Of a DNA stretch of 64,000 nucleotides, positions 46,164 through 54,813 are shown piece by piece (positions within the stretch are counted from its first letter, which is position 1; every line of letters begins with the position of its first letter). The position numbers and the translations under genes are program-made. The DNA is taken from assembly GCF_000445105.1 (NCBI RefSeq), contig NZ_ATDP01000072.1, positions 1 to 64,000 on the forward strand, read 5' to 3'. The notes beneath the pieces are model-generated. The model was not told where the DNA came from. It worked only from the letters and a program-made list of their open reading frames with translations, and made no database searches. The DNA is from Sphingobium lactosutens DS20 (lineage in GTDB: Bacteria > Pseudomonadota > Alphaproteobacteria > Sphingomonadales > Sphingomonadaceae).

Positions 46164-47129
46164 GTGGGGGCCGTGACAATCGCAAATCCAGTCTATTCCA
46201 CACGATCCTGCCGCTATGGCGCCGAAGCGCTGAGAGAAGCGGCATTGCTGATCCGCGCGGGCGAGCCTGTCGCGGTGCCAACCGAGACAGTCTATGGCCT
46301 GGCAGCGGACGCCACCGACACCCATGCCGTCGCCGCGATCTATAGTGCGAAGGGACGTCCCAGCTTCAACCCGCTGATCGTGCATGTCGCGCATATGGAC
46401 ATGGCGCGTACGCTTGCGCATTTCTCCGCGACGGCAGACAGGCTTGCCGAGCGTTTCTGGCCTGGGCCTTTGACCATGGTGCTGCCGGTGCGCGCCGATA
46501 GCGGTTTGTCGCATCTGGTGACGGCCGGCTTGCCGACCGTCGCGCTGCGGGTGCCGGCTCATCCCGCGATGCGCGCGCTGATCCGCGAAAGCGGCCGCCC
46601 GCTGGCAGCGCCTTCGGCCAATCGCAGCGGCTCGATAAGCCCGACGCGGGCGGAGCATGTGCTGGCGAGCCTGAATGGCAAGGTGCGCATGGTGCTGGAC
46701 GAAGGGCCAACGAGCGAGGGACTGGAATCGACCATCGCCGCGCCGGAAATGGACCGGATACGGCTATTGCGGCCGGGACCGATCATCGCCGCCATGCTGG
46801 GGGAGGCGACTGGGCTGCCCGTGGTCGCAGCGAAAGCGGATGCCGCGATCGAAGCGCCGGGCCAGCTTGAAAGCCATTATGCGCCAGCCAAGCCGGTTCG
46901 CCTCGACGCGCTGCGCGCCGAAACGAACGAATATCTGATCGGGTTTGGCCTGATGCCCTGCCACATCAACCTCAGCCCCGAGGCCGATCTGCGCGAAGCA
47001 GGCGCCAATCTCTTCGCAGCGTTGCACATGGCCGATGCAAGCGCCGCAGAACGGATCGCCGTGGCGCCGATCCCGATGGAGGGCATAGGGGCCGCGATCA
47101 ACGACCGCTTGAGGCGTGCGGCCGCCTGA
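46164..47129 (+). CDS. sua5: L-threonylcarbamoyladenylate synthase (Sua5 type)
   Basis: This 321-residue enzyme makes threonylcarbamoyl-AMP for the t6A37 modification of ANN-decoding tRNAs. The YrdC domain has VAVPTETVYGLAADA, KGRPSFNPLIVHV and LAAPSANRSGS. After residue about 210 a SUA5 domain follows, so it is the two-domain Sua5, not the short TsaC. The start codon is GTG, at 46164 or 46173; the frame allows both. Confidence 0.91.
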   Translation: MGAVTIANPVYSTRSCRYGAEALREAALLIRAGEPVAVPTETVYGLAADATDTHAVAAIYSAKGRPSFNPLIVHVAHMDMARTLAHFSATADRLAERFWPGPLTMVLPVRADSGLSHLVTAGLPTVALRVPAHPAMRALIRESGRPLAAPSANRSGSISPTRAEHVLASLNGKVRMVLDEGPTSEGLESTIAAPEMDRIRLLRPGPIIAAMLGEATGLPVVAAKADAAIEAPGQLESHYAPAKPVRLDALRAETNEYLIGFGLMPCHINLSPEADLREAGANLFAALHMADASAAERIAVAPIPMEGIGAAINDRLRRAAA

Positions 47130-47180
47130 TCGTTCAATGGCCAACCTAGCGCAGGCCGGAAACCACGCCAGCGTCAAACC

Positions 47181-47444
47181 TCAGCCGCAATCCTGATACC
47201 CCGCCTCGCGACATTGTTTGCGCCGCGCCTTTTCGGCCTTTTTCGCTTCCCGGCCTTCGCGCGCTTCCTTTTCGCGCATCTTGCGGCCGTAATTGCGATC
47301 GGCCTCATCCTGGCTGGTGGTCGCCCAGTCGGCAACCTGCGAGCCTGCCCGAACCGGCGCGGTGACGACGCTGGCGACGGTGCGAACGCATCCCGTCAGC
47401 CCCAGCATCAGCAACGGCCCAGCCAAGATCATCGCCTTCTTCAT
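47181..47444 (-). CDS. Small putative lipoprotein, Lys/Arg-rich tail
   Basis: This 87-residue protein starts MKKAMILAGPLLMLGLTGC, a signal peptide ending in lipobox LTGC. The rest contains VVTAPVRAGSQVADWATTS and a strongly charged helix (DRNYGRKMREKEAREGREAK) with two Cys near the end. The charged helix could bind nucleic acid or peptidoglycan, but I cannot name a function. Confidence 0.68.
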   Translation of the reverse strand: MKKAMILAGPLLMLGLTGCVRTVASVVTAPVRAGSQVADWATTSQDEADRNYGRKMREKEAREGREAKKAEKARRKQCREAGYQDCG

Positions 47445-47562
47445 CGTCCCGTCCTCGCCAATTGCCGTTGCGTGCCTGTCGCCCATAGAGGATATGCCCG
47501 ACAGACGCCACCCGAGGGGCGGCGCCGTCTTGGAGCTAGGGCGCGGGACACTCGGACGAGGT

Positions 47563-48105
47563 TCAGGCGTCCAGCCGTTCGCCAAAGCCCTTGCGCAATT
47601 TCGCCAGCTTAGGCGGAATGACCGCCATGCAATAGGGATTCCTGTCGCCGACCCTGTCCCAATATTTCTGATGATAATCCTCCGCCGGATACCAGGGGGC
47701 TTCCGACTCGATCGCCGTCACGATCGGCGCGGACTGATCTTCCTGCGCGCGCTCAATGCCCGCGCGCGCTTCCTCCTCCTGCTCGGGAGAATGGGGAAAG
47801 ATCGCGGACCGATATTGGGTGCCGATGTCATTACCCTGACGGTTGAGTGTCGTCGGATCATGCGTGGCGAAAAAGATGTCGAGCAGATCGCCATAGGAAA
47901 TGACGTCGGGATCGAAGGTGATGCGGATGGCTTCGGCATGACCCGTGTTGCCCGAACAGACCTGTTCATAGGTCGGATCGGGCACCGTGCCGCCGATATA
48001 GCCGCTTTCGACCGACTTCACGCCTTTCAGATTCTGATACACCGCTTCGGTGCACCAGAAGCATCCGCCGGCCAGCGTTGCGACTTCTTCCGTCATTCCT
48101 GTCAT
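47563..48105 (-). CDS. msrA: Peptide-methionine (S)-S-oxide reductase
   Basis: This 180-residue enzyme reduces methionine-S-sulfoxide in proteins. The active site GGCFWCTEA carries the catalytic Cys, and the family elements [15 protein letters not shown] and [11 protein letters not shown] follow, with [10 protein letters not shown]. The C-terminal resolving Cys is in NPYCMAV. The start may be the first or the second ATG (three residues apart). Together with msrC it covers both protein-bound and free methionine oxides. Confidence 0.94.
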   Translation of the reverse strand: MTGMTEEVATLAGGCFWCTEAVYQNLKGVKSVESGYIGGTVPDPTYEQVCSGNTGHAEAIRITFDPDVISYGDLLDIFFATHDPTTLNRQGNDIGTQYRSAIFPHSPEQEEEARAGIERAQEDQSAPIVTAIESEAPWYPAEDYHQKYWDRVGDRNPYCMAVIPPKLAKLRKGFGERLDA

Positions 48106-48139
48106 TCCTCAACTATGTGAAGCGTTGAGATAGGAAGGA

Positions 48140-49846
48140 TCAGGCCGGGGTTCCAGACTCCAGCGCGGCGGCCTGCGCCTTCGCCCGTTCCTCGGCCACC
48201 AGTTCCTTGCGCGACAGCTTGCCAACCAGCGTCTTTGGCAGGTTGAGGCGAACCTCCACATCGCAGACACGCTCATGCTTGCCGAGCTGCGGATTGACCC
48301 AATCCCGGAGCGCAGGGCCATCAATCTCGTGCCCCTCATTCAGGGTCACGAACGCCTTTGGCTGCTCACCGCGATAATGGTCGGGCACACCGATCACCAG
48401 CGCCTCCTTGACGGCCGGGTGATGATAGAGGACGGATTCGACCTGGCTTGGGAACACCTTGAACCCGCCGACCGCGATCATGTCCTTCAACCGGTCGACG
48501 ATCTTCACATAGCCATCTTCGTCGATGATGCCGACGTCGCCCGTGCGGATATAGTCGCCGACGAAAACCTGCGCGTCGGCGTCAGGGCGGTTCCAATAGC
48601 CCTTCATGATCTGCGGTCCCGCAAACAGAAGCTCGCCCGGCTCGCCTTGCGGCGGCGGCCGCGTCGGGTCCTCGCGATCGACCAGCTTCACGCGGGTCGC
48701 GGGAACCGGCTGACCCACGGTGCCGCTCTTGTTCAGCCCCTCATAGGGGTTGGTGCAGACGATGGGGCTGGTTTCGGTCAGGCCATAGCCTTCGATCAGA
48801 TGCGCGCCCGTCGCCGCCTCGAACTTCTGCTTGAGTTCCAGCGGCAAGGGCGCACCGCCGGAGATGCAGGCACGCAGCGACGAAAAGTCGATATTGCGGA
48901 TCGCGGGATGATCCAGCAGCGCCTGGAACATGGTCGGCACGCCCGGCAGGGATGTCGCCTTGACGCGCTGAATGGCGGCCAGCACCTGCGCCGCGTCGAA
49001 GCGGGGCAGCATCACCATCTCGCCACCATTCACCACGGTGCGATTGAGCGTGCAGGTATTGGCGAACACATGGAAAAACGGCAGGACCGCAATGATACGA
49101 TCAGGCTCATGCTGGCGCGGATCGATCGCCTGCGCCTGGCGGGCGTTCGCGGTCAGATTCTGGTGCGTCAGCATCGCACCCTTGGGCGTGCCGGTCGTGC
49201 CACCGGTATATTGCAGCAGCGCGACGTCATTGACCGGGTCGATCTGCGCCACGGCGCAATCGCCCTTGTTGGTCATGAACCGGTCATAGCGGATGATCCG
49301 CGGATCATCGGGGATGGCCACGCTCTCGCTTGCCTTGAACCAGCGGAACAGCAGCGACTTGACCGGCGGCAGCACTTCGGCGACCGATCCGACGATCAGA
49401 GTTTCGAGCGTGCTGTGCTCCAGCACCTCCATGGCGGTAGGCAGCAAAGCCTTTGCCGACAGGGTGAAGAGAATTTTCGTCCCGCTATCCTCGACCTGAT
49501 GCTCCAGCTCGGCCGCGGTATAGAGGGGGGAGAAATTGACGACGATCGCGCCGGCCATCAGCGCGCCATAATAGGCCGCGACATAATGGGGGGTGTTGGG
49601 CAGATAGAGGCCAACCCGGTCCCCTTTCTGCACGCCCATGGCCTGCAGCCCGCACGCCACCCGGCGGATCTGGTCATACATGTCGCCATAGGTGAATTTG
49701 CGCCCCATGAAGTCGACCATATGGGCGTCGGGATGCGCCAGCGCGCTGTCCGTCACCATCTGCCCCATCGACATCGGCGGGAAGGTTTGATCCCACTGGG
49801 TGGGATGGCGATACTTGTCCTTCAGGATCTTTTCGATGCTCTCCAT
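48140..49846 (-). CDS. fadD: Long-chain fatty acid--CoA ligase
   Basis: This 568-residue acyl-adenylate-forming enzyme activates long-chain fatty acids for beta-oxidation. The ATP-binding motif is TGGTTGTPKGAMLTH, the adenylate-binding GYGLTETSP is present, and the C-terminal swing domain has TGDVGIIDEDGYVKIVDRLKD (quoted in part) with the FACS signature. It is membrane-associated in the family. The ATG at 49846 is chosen as the first with a normal N-terminus (MESIEKILKDKY). It is downstream of the trcR terminator. Confidence 0.93.
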   Translation of the reverse strand: MESIEKILKDKYRHPTQWDQTFPPMSMGQMVTDSALAHPDAHMVDFMGRKFTYGDMYDQIRRVACGLQAMGVQKGDRVGLYLPNTPHYVAAYYGALMAGAIVVNFSPLYTAAELEHQVEDSGTKILFTLSAKALLPTAMEVLEHSTLETLIVGSVAEVLPPVKSLLFRWFKASESVAIPDDPRIIRYDRFMTNKGDCAVAQIDPVNDVALLQYTGGTTGTPKGAMLTHQNLTANARQAQAIDPRQHEPDRIIAVLPFFHVFANTCTLNRTVVNGGEMVMLPRFDAAQVLAAIQRVKATSLPGVPTMFQALLDHPAIRNIDFSSLRACISGGAPLPLELKQKFEAATGAHLIEGYGLTETSPIVCTNPYEGLNKSGTVGQPVPATRVKLVDREDPTRPPPQGEPGELLFAGPQIMKGYWNRPDADAQVFVGDYIRTGDVGIIDEDGYVKIVDRLKDMIAVGGFKVFPSQVESVLYHHPAVKEALVIGVPDHYRGEQPKAFVTLNEGHEIDGPALRDWVNPQLGKHERVCDVEVRLNLPKTLVGKLSRKELVAEERAKAQAAALESGTPA

Positions 49847-49895
49847 GCCAAGGAGTGTATGGCGCAGCCGCACTTTACGCAAGCGTCAACCAATG

Positions 49896-49927
49896 AAAAA
49901 GGGCCACGTCCCTTGCGGACGCAGCCC
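49896..49927 (-). terminator. Rho-independent terminator of trcR
   Basis: On the minus strand GGGCTGCGTCC and GGACGTGGCCC form an 11-bp hairpin interrupted by a TG/TG mismatch, with a run of five T after it. It lies about 60 bp after the trcR stop. It also separates fadD, which follows. Confidence 0.75.
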
Positions 49928-49983
49928 TTGGGAAACCTTGAGTTTGCAACGTCAGCAACAGGAACGCCGCTGACGCTACGGCA

Positions 49984-50682
49984 TCACACCTCGCCCTTGT
50001 TGCTGCTGAAAGGATCGATGATCGTGGCGGCGCTGGAAATGAAGTCGGACTCGCTCTTAAGCGCCTCTTCAGCACGGCGAACGGCGTCTTCCCGCTCGCG
50101 CCGCAACTCCTCGATCAGCGCCTCGCGGTCGCCGTCCAGACGCGAATCGGTGGGCGCTTCGATGCCGGCCTTCTTCGCCGCCCGCACGACCAGCGCGTCC
50201 AGTTCGCGCTGTGAACACAGGCCCAGCGTCACCGGATCCTTGGGCGTGATGTTGCTGATGTTCCAGTGGGTGCGGTCGCGGATGGCGGCAATGGTGGTGC
50301 GGGTGGTGCCGATCAGCTTGCCGATCGCGCCGTCCGAGATTTCAGGATGGTTGCGCAAGATCCAAGCGATGCCATCGGGCTTATCCTGCCGCTTGCTGAC
50401 CGGCGTATAGCGCGGCCCCTTAGTCCGGCGCACAGGCTCCGGCCCTTTCAGCATCTTGAGCTTATAGTCGGGGTTCGCCTCACCCTTATGGATTTCCTCC
50501 ATGGTGATTTCATGCGCGCGCACAGGATCGCGCCCGGTATATTTGATGCTGGCGGTATCATCGGCGATCGCCTGCACTTCAAGGATATGCAGCCCGCAGA
50601 ATTCCGCGATCTGGTCAAAGCTCAGCGCGGTATTGTCGACCAGCCAGCTGGCGGTCGCATGGGGCATGAGAGGCTGGGACAC
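49984..50682 (-). CDS. trcR: Cell-cycle transcriptional regulator TrcR (DUF1013)
   Basis: This 232-residue protein is the DUF1013/TrcR family of alphaproteobacteria. The helix-turn-helix-like middle (GAIGKLIGTTRTTIAAIRDR) follows IAEFCGLHILEVQAIADD, and the C-terminal third is a charged coiled coil (LIEELRREREDAVRRAEEAL). In Rhodobacter/Caulobacter-like bacteria it is described as a cell-cycle or growth regulator. A GGAGAAG at good spacing points to the GTG at 50682, not the ATG at 50667. It has its own terminator. Confidence 0.86.
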   Translation of the reverse strand: MSQPLMPHATASWLVDNTALSFDQIAEFCGLHILEVQAIADDTASIKYTGRDPVRAHEITMEEIHKGEANPDYKLKMLKGPEPVRRTKGPRYTPVSKRQDKPDGIAWILRNHPEISDGAIGKLIGTTRTTIAAIRDRTHWNISNITPKDPVTLGLCSQRELDALVVRAAKKAGIEAPTDSRLDGDREALIEELRREREDAVRRAEEALKSESDFISSAATIIDPFSSNKGEV

Positions 50683-50794
50683 GGGACTTCTCCGGCACGT
50701 AAAAACGATAAGGGCCGCCCAAGCAGGGCGGCCACGACGGAGCAGAGATAGTCTATCCCGCCGGTTCCGGCAAGACAATCCGGCGTGCGTTGCG

Positions 50795-51838
50795 TCAGGC
50801 GGCGCTTTCGATCACGTCCGGGTCGATCGCATGGAGGCCGGCGAGAAATTCCCTGGCGCTGCGGTCCCACGAAAAACTGCGCCCATAGGCCGCGCACGCC
50901 GCCCGGTCGCGCTGCAAGGCTGCGGCGATGGCCTGGCCAAGATCGTCCGACAGGGCGCCTGTTTCCTGGGTCACGATATCGACCGGGCCGGTCACGGGGA
51001 AAGCCGCGACGGGCGTCCCGCACGCCAGCGCCTCTATCATGACAAGGCCGAACGTGTCGGTGCGGCTGGGAAAGACGAACACGTCGGCATTGGCGTAGGC
51101 GCCCGCCAGATGCTTGCCGAACAATGGCCCGACAAAGCGCACCTGCGGCCAGACTCGTTCAAGTGCCGCGCGCGCGGGACCGTCACCGACGACGACCTTG
51201 GTGCCGGGATGGTCGGCGGCGAGGTACGCCTCCAGATTCTTCTCCACCGCGACGCGGCCGACATAAAGCATGATCGGACGCGGCAGATCGGCAAATTGCG
51301 CCGGCATGGCGGCGTCGGGCGTGAAAGCGGCAAGGTCCACCCCCCTGCCCCATGGCCGCACATTGGCGATGCCATGGGCGCGCAACTGCTCGCGAACCGA
51401 TCGCGTCGACACCAGCACCGCCTGCGCAGGGCCATGGAACCAGCGGATATAGCGCCAGAACCAGGCGGCCGGCAGGCCCGTGCGCTGCGACACATAGTCG
51501 GGGAAATGCGTATGATAGGCGGTTGTGAAGGGCACGCCGCTGCGCAGGCACCAGCGGCGCGCGGCCACGCACAGGGGGCCTTCGGTCGCCAGATGCACCG
51601 CATCGGGGCGAAAGGCGGCAATATCCTGTCCCACGACGCTCGACCGCACCAGGGCAAGCCGGATTTCGGGATAGGTCGGGCACGGGATCGACCCGTAAAG
51701 GTCGGGCGAGATCACTTTGACCGGATGGCCCATCCGCGTCAGTTCGCCCTCGATTGTCTGAAGCGTCCGCACGACGCCGTTGACTTGCGGCGACCAGGCA
51801 TCGGTGACGATCGCGATCCGCACGCTTTCCTCCGTCAA
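50795..51838 (-). CDS. Glycosyltransferase family 4 (GT-B)
   Basis: This 347-residue GT-B enzyme has the N-terminal VTDAWSPQVNGVVRTLQ and the C-terminal sugar-nucleotide site RPIMLYVGRVAVEKNLEAY, with the EX7E-like VFPSRTDTFGLVMIEALACGTPVAAF. This fits the MgtA/PimB-like group that moves mannose or glucuronic acid onto lipids or polysaccharides. It overlaps the LpxH-like gene by four bases, so the two act in one transcript, probably in glycolipid building, as is known for sphingomonad glycosphingolipids; the lipid substrate is inferred. Confidence 0.88.
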   Translation of the reverse strand: MTEESVRIAIVTDAWSPQVNGVVRTLQTIEGELTRMGHPVKVISPDLYGSIPCPTYPEIRLALVRSSVVGQDIAAFRPDAVHLATEGPLCVAARRWCLRSGVPFTTAYHTHFPDYVSQRTGLPAAWFWRYIRWFHGPAQAVLVSTRSVREQLRAHGIANVRPWGRGVDLAAFTPDAAMPAQFADLPRPIMLYVGRVAVEKNLEAYLAADHPGTKVVVGDGPARAALERVWPQVRFVGPLFGKHLAGAYANADVFVFPSRTDTFGLVMIEALACGTPVAAFPVTGPVDIVTQETGALSDDLGQAIAAALQRDRAACAAYGRSFSWDRSAREFLAGLHAIDPDVIESAA

Positions 51839-52710
51839 GCGGCAAGCCGGGAGGAGTCGCGCGCCGCCTCCTTGGCGGCTCGGGCGGCAATTTCGTCCGC
51901 CCAGTGCAGCACTTCCATTCGGCCATCGAAATGCTCGACCAGGGCTGTGCAGCCTTCGACCCAGTCACCGTCATTATAATAGTCTACACCAGCGATCTGG
52001 CGCATCTCGGCGTTGTGAATATGCCCGCAGACCACGCCATCGACACCACGCGTGGCGGCTTCATGCGCGACCACATCCTCGAACTTGGAAATGAATTCGA
52101 CGGCATTCTTGACCTTGTGCTTGGCCATTTTGCTCAGCGACCAATAAGGAAGCCCCATACGCTGTCGCACCGCATTCACGACGACATTCAGGCGCATCAT
52201 CAACGTATAGGCCGCGTCCCCGACGAAGGCGAGCCAGCGGTGCGCGAGCATGATCGTGTCGAATTCATCGCCGTGCAGCACCAGCAGCTTGCGCCCATCG
52301 GCGGTGACGTGGATCGCCTTGCGCCGGATTTCGACACCGCCAAAATTCATGCCGGTGAACTGGCGGAACATTTCGTCGTGATTGCCGGGAATATAGACGA
52401 CGCGCGTGCCGCGCTTGGCGCGCTTCATGATGCGCCACACCACGTCATTATGTGCCTGCGGCCAGTAGAAACGCTTTTTAAGCCGCCAGCCATCGATGAT
52501 GTCGCCGACCAGGTAGATGGTTTCGCTGTCGACGCTGTCGAGGAAATCGATCAGCATCGTCGCGTTACAGCCGCGCGTGCCTAGGTGGATGTCCGAAATC
52601 CAGATGGTGCGATAGCGGCGACGCTCCCCTTCCCGTTCAGGGATGTGGAATGGGTCGTCCGCCCCCTGTTCCAGATTGCCAAGGAAGGGCAAGCGCGTGA
52701 TGGCGTTCAT
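51835..52710 (-). CDS. LpxH-like metallophosphoesterase
   Basis: This 291-residue protein carries the full calcineurin-like metal set: SDIHLG, GDIIDGW, IPGNHDE, HGDEFD and GHIHNAE. The spacing is that of UDP-2,3-diacylglucosamine diphosphatase (LpxH-like, long form). Sphingomonads mostly lack lipopolysaccharide, so it may act on another lipid or nucleotide. The Lys/Arg middle (WRLKKRF, MRLNVVVNAVRQRMG) suggests membrane-surface binding. It overlaps the GT4 gene by four bases. Confidence 0.83.
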   Translation of the reverse strand: MNAITRLPFLGNLEQGADDPFHIPEREGERRRYRTIWISDIHLGTRGCNATMLIDFLDSVDSETIYLVGDIIDGWRLKKRFYWPQAHNDVVWRIMKRAKRGTRVVYIPGNHDEMFRQFTGMNFGGVEIRRKAIHVTADGRKLLVLHGDEFDTIMLAHRWLAFVGDAAYTLMMRLNVVVNAVRQRMGLPYWSLSKMAKHKVKNAVEFISKFEDVVAHEAATRGVDGVVCGHIHNAEMRQIAGVDYYNDGDWVEGCTALVEHFDGRMEVLHWADEIAARAAKEAARDSSRLAA

Positions 52711-52822
52711 GTTACGGTCCCCGGAAACTCTGTCCTTGGGACCGAATCCTTAGCGCCGCATTGTTACAAGTCCGCACCGAATATGACGGAAATACTACCG
52801 TTCAGGCAGTATCACGCCGCGA

Positions 52823-54178
52823 TCAACCGTTGAAGCCCACGGACAGAAATTCCGGAACGGGGCCGTTCCATCCCTCGTCGGGGCCATCGTCGTGCGTGGC
52901 CGACTGGCGAGAAGGCCGTGATGCGGGCTTGCGATCGTCACTGCGGCGGTCAGTCCGCTTCTCGTTCGATCGATCTGGCGATCGATCCGGAGACCGCTCC
53001 GGCCGGCGCGCCTTGGTCGGCGCCGGCTTGTCCTCAGCCTTTGGCTCGGCATCCTTCGTCTCGCCGGGCAAATCGGCATAGTCGATCTTCGTGCCGATCA
53101 GCTTCTGGATATTGTCGATCGCTTCGGCATCATCCTTGGTAACGAAGGTGTAGGCCACCCCCTTCGCGCCCGCGCGACCAGTGCGACCGATGCGATGGAC
53201 ATAATCGTCGGGATGCCAGGGCGCATCGAAATTGAAGACATGGCTGACGCCCTTGATATCAAGGCCGCGCGCAGCCACGTCCGATGCGACCAGGATGTTG
53301 ACCGTGCCGTCGCGGAACCGCTCAAGTTCCGCGATCCGCGACGCCTGGTCGATGTCCCCGTGAATCTCGCCGGACTTATATCCGTGGCGTTGCAGGCTCT
53401 TGTTGAGTTCGCGCACGGTCGTCTTGCGATTGCAGAAGATGACAGCGCTCTGCACCTTTTGCCCGTCGAGCAGGGCGCGCAGCGCCTCGCGCTTCTTGCG
53501 CGCATCCACTTTCACCAGATGCTGCGCGATATTGGTCGACGCAGTCGCCGGGCGCGCGACCTCGATCGACTTGGGATTGCTGAGGAAGCGATCCGCCAGT
53601 TTCTTGATGACGGGCGGCATGGTCGCTGAAAAGAGCAGCGTCTGCCGCTGCGCGGGCAATTTGGTGCAGATATGCTCGATGTCGGGAATGAACCCCATGT
53701 CGAGCATCCGATCCGCTTCGTCGATCACCAGCATGTTGCAGCCGTTGAGCAGGATCTTGCCCCGCTCGAACAAATCCATCAGGCGTCCAGGCGTGGCGAT
53801 CAGCACGTCGACGCCCTTTTCCAGCGCCTTGACTTGATCGCCCATCTGGACGCCGCCGATCAGCAACGCCATCGAAAGCTTGTGATATTTGCCGTATTTC
53901 TCGAAATTCTCGGCCACCTGCGCCGCCAGCTCGCGCGTCGGCTCCAGGATCAGGCTACGCGGCATCAGCGCGCGGGCGCGGCCATGGGCCAATATGTCGA
54001 TCATCGGCAGCACGAAACTGGCGGTCTTGCCCGTGCCGGTCTGCGCGATGCCGATAATGTCCTTCATCATCAGCACCGACGGAATCGCCTGCGCCTGGAT
54101 GGGTGTCGGCGTGTCGTAACCGGATTCGGTCACGGCCTTCAATAATTCGTCGGATAGGCCGAGATCGGCAAAAGTCAT
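52823..54178 (-). CDS. rhlE: DEAD-box RNA helicase RhlE
   Basis: This 451-residue helicase has the Q motif (YDTPTPIQAQAIP), motif I AQTGTGKT, motif II DEAD (VIDEADRMLD), motif III SAT, and the helicase C-part with VASDVAARGLDI and HRIGRTGRAG. The C-terminal 80 residues are a basic Arg/Ser/Asp-rich tail (RSPDRSPDRSNEKRTDRRS), typical of the RhlE group and binding RNA. It unwinds short RNA duplexes in ribosome building and cold adaptation. Confidence 0.94.
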   Translation of the reverse strand: MTFADLGLSDELLKAVTESGYDTPTPIQAQAIPSVLMMKDIIGIAQTGTGKTASFVLPMIDILAHGRARALMPRSLILEPTRELAAQVAENFEKYGKYHKLSMALLIGGVQMGDQVKALEKGVDVLIATPGRLMDLFERGKILLNGCNMLVIDEADRMLDMGFIPDIEHICTKLPAQRQTLLFSATMPPVIKKLADRFLSNPKSIEVARPATASTNIAQHLVKVDARKKREALRALLDGQKVQSAVIFCNRKTTVRELNKSLQRHGYKSGEIHGDIDQASRIAELERFRDGTVNILVASDVAARGLDIKGVSHVFNFDAPWHPDDYVHRIGRTGRAGAKGVAYTFVTKDDAEAIDNIQKLIGTKIDYADLPGETKDAEPKAEDKPAPTKARRPERSPDRSPDRSNEKRTDRRSDDRKPASRPSRQSATHDDGPDEGWNGPVPEFLSVGFNG

Positions 54179-54300
54179 TCAAAAGCCCGGGACAGGAGGA
54201 AAGTGCGCGCTGCGCGTCCGCAGCACGGAAATCGGCCGCGCATTGCGGAAATATCGCACCAATGTCAAGAAATTCAGGCGCATCGCGCCCGGACGAAAAG

Positions 54301-54735
54301 TTAATCGTCGTCATCTGCGGCCACGAGCCGCCGGAAATCGTTGATCTCACAACTCATGCCGTTGCGTGCCTGCAATTCATCGCGTCCCGAACACAAGGAC
54401 CCGTCATCATGCGGCTCAACATAGAAGCCGGAATAAAATCCCGCCGAATCGCATCCCCGCTCCAGCCGGGCGCGATAGCGATGGTCGTCCGCCAGCAATA
54501 GGTCGACGCCTTCGCGCACGACGATGCTGGCACCGCGAATGGAGCGCAGCGCGATGCAGCGCGGCCCCTTCTTTTCCTCCCAATCGTCTCGCGCGTTCGG
54601 ATTGGCGCGGGGCGGCGCCTTGCCCTTGCGCGCCATCGGCACCCGGATGATGACGCGGCGCTCGATCGTCATCTGCGCCCATTGCACGGGCTGAGCGGCA
54701 GGCGCAGCAAGAAGCAGCAACACGGAATGAAGCAA
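54301..54735 (-). CDS. Secreted hypothetical protein
   Basis: This 144-residue protein begins MLHSVLLLLAAPAAQPVQWAQ, a signal peptide. The mature part has RRVIIRVPMARKGKA, then CIALRSIRGASIVVREGVDLLL, and three more Cys (CDSAGFYSGFYVEPHDDGSLC, CEIN). The tail is acidic (AADDDD). I do not recognise the family. The Cys pairs suggest periplasmic disulfides. It lies between RhlE and the FAD oxidase and is divergent from the latter. Confidence 0.7.
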   Translation of the reverse strand: MLHSVLLLLAAPAAQPVQWAQMTIERRVIIRVPMARKGKAPPRANPNARDDWEEKKGPRCIALRSIRGASIVVREGVDLLLADDHRYRARLERGCDSAGFYSGFYVEPHDDGSLCSGRDELQARNGMSCEINDFRRLVAADDDD

Positions 54736-54813
54736 GTCGAACCCCTTTATGGGATGGGGACGCTAGCGCGCGATGGTTGAACAGTCGATGAATTCCGGGG
54801 CATAGCCTATCCC

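Noticed and set aside
48275..50410. 711-codon plus-strand frame over fadD and trcR
   Set aside because: It runs across two real genes and their terminator on the other strand, and shows no domain.
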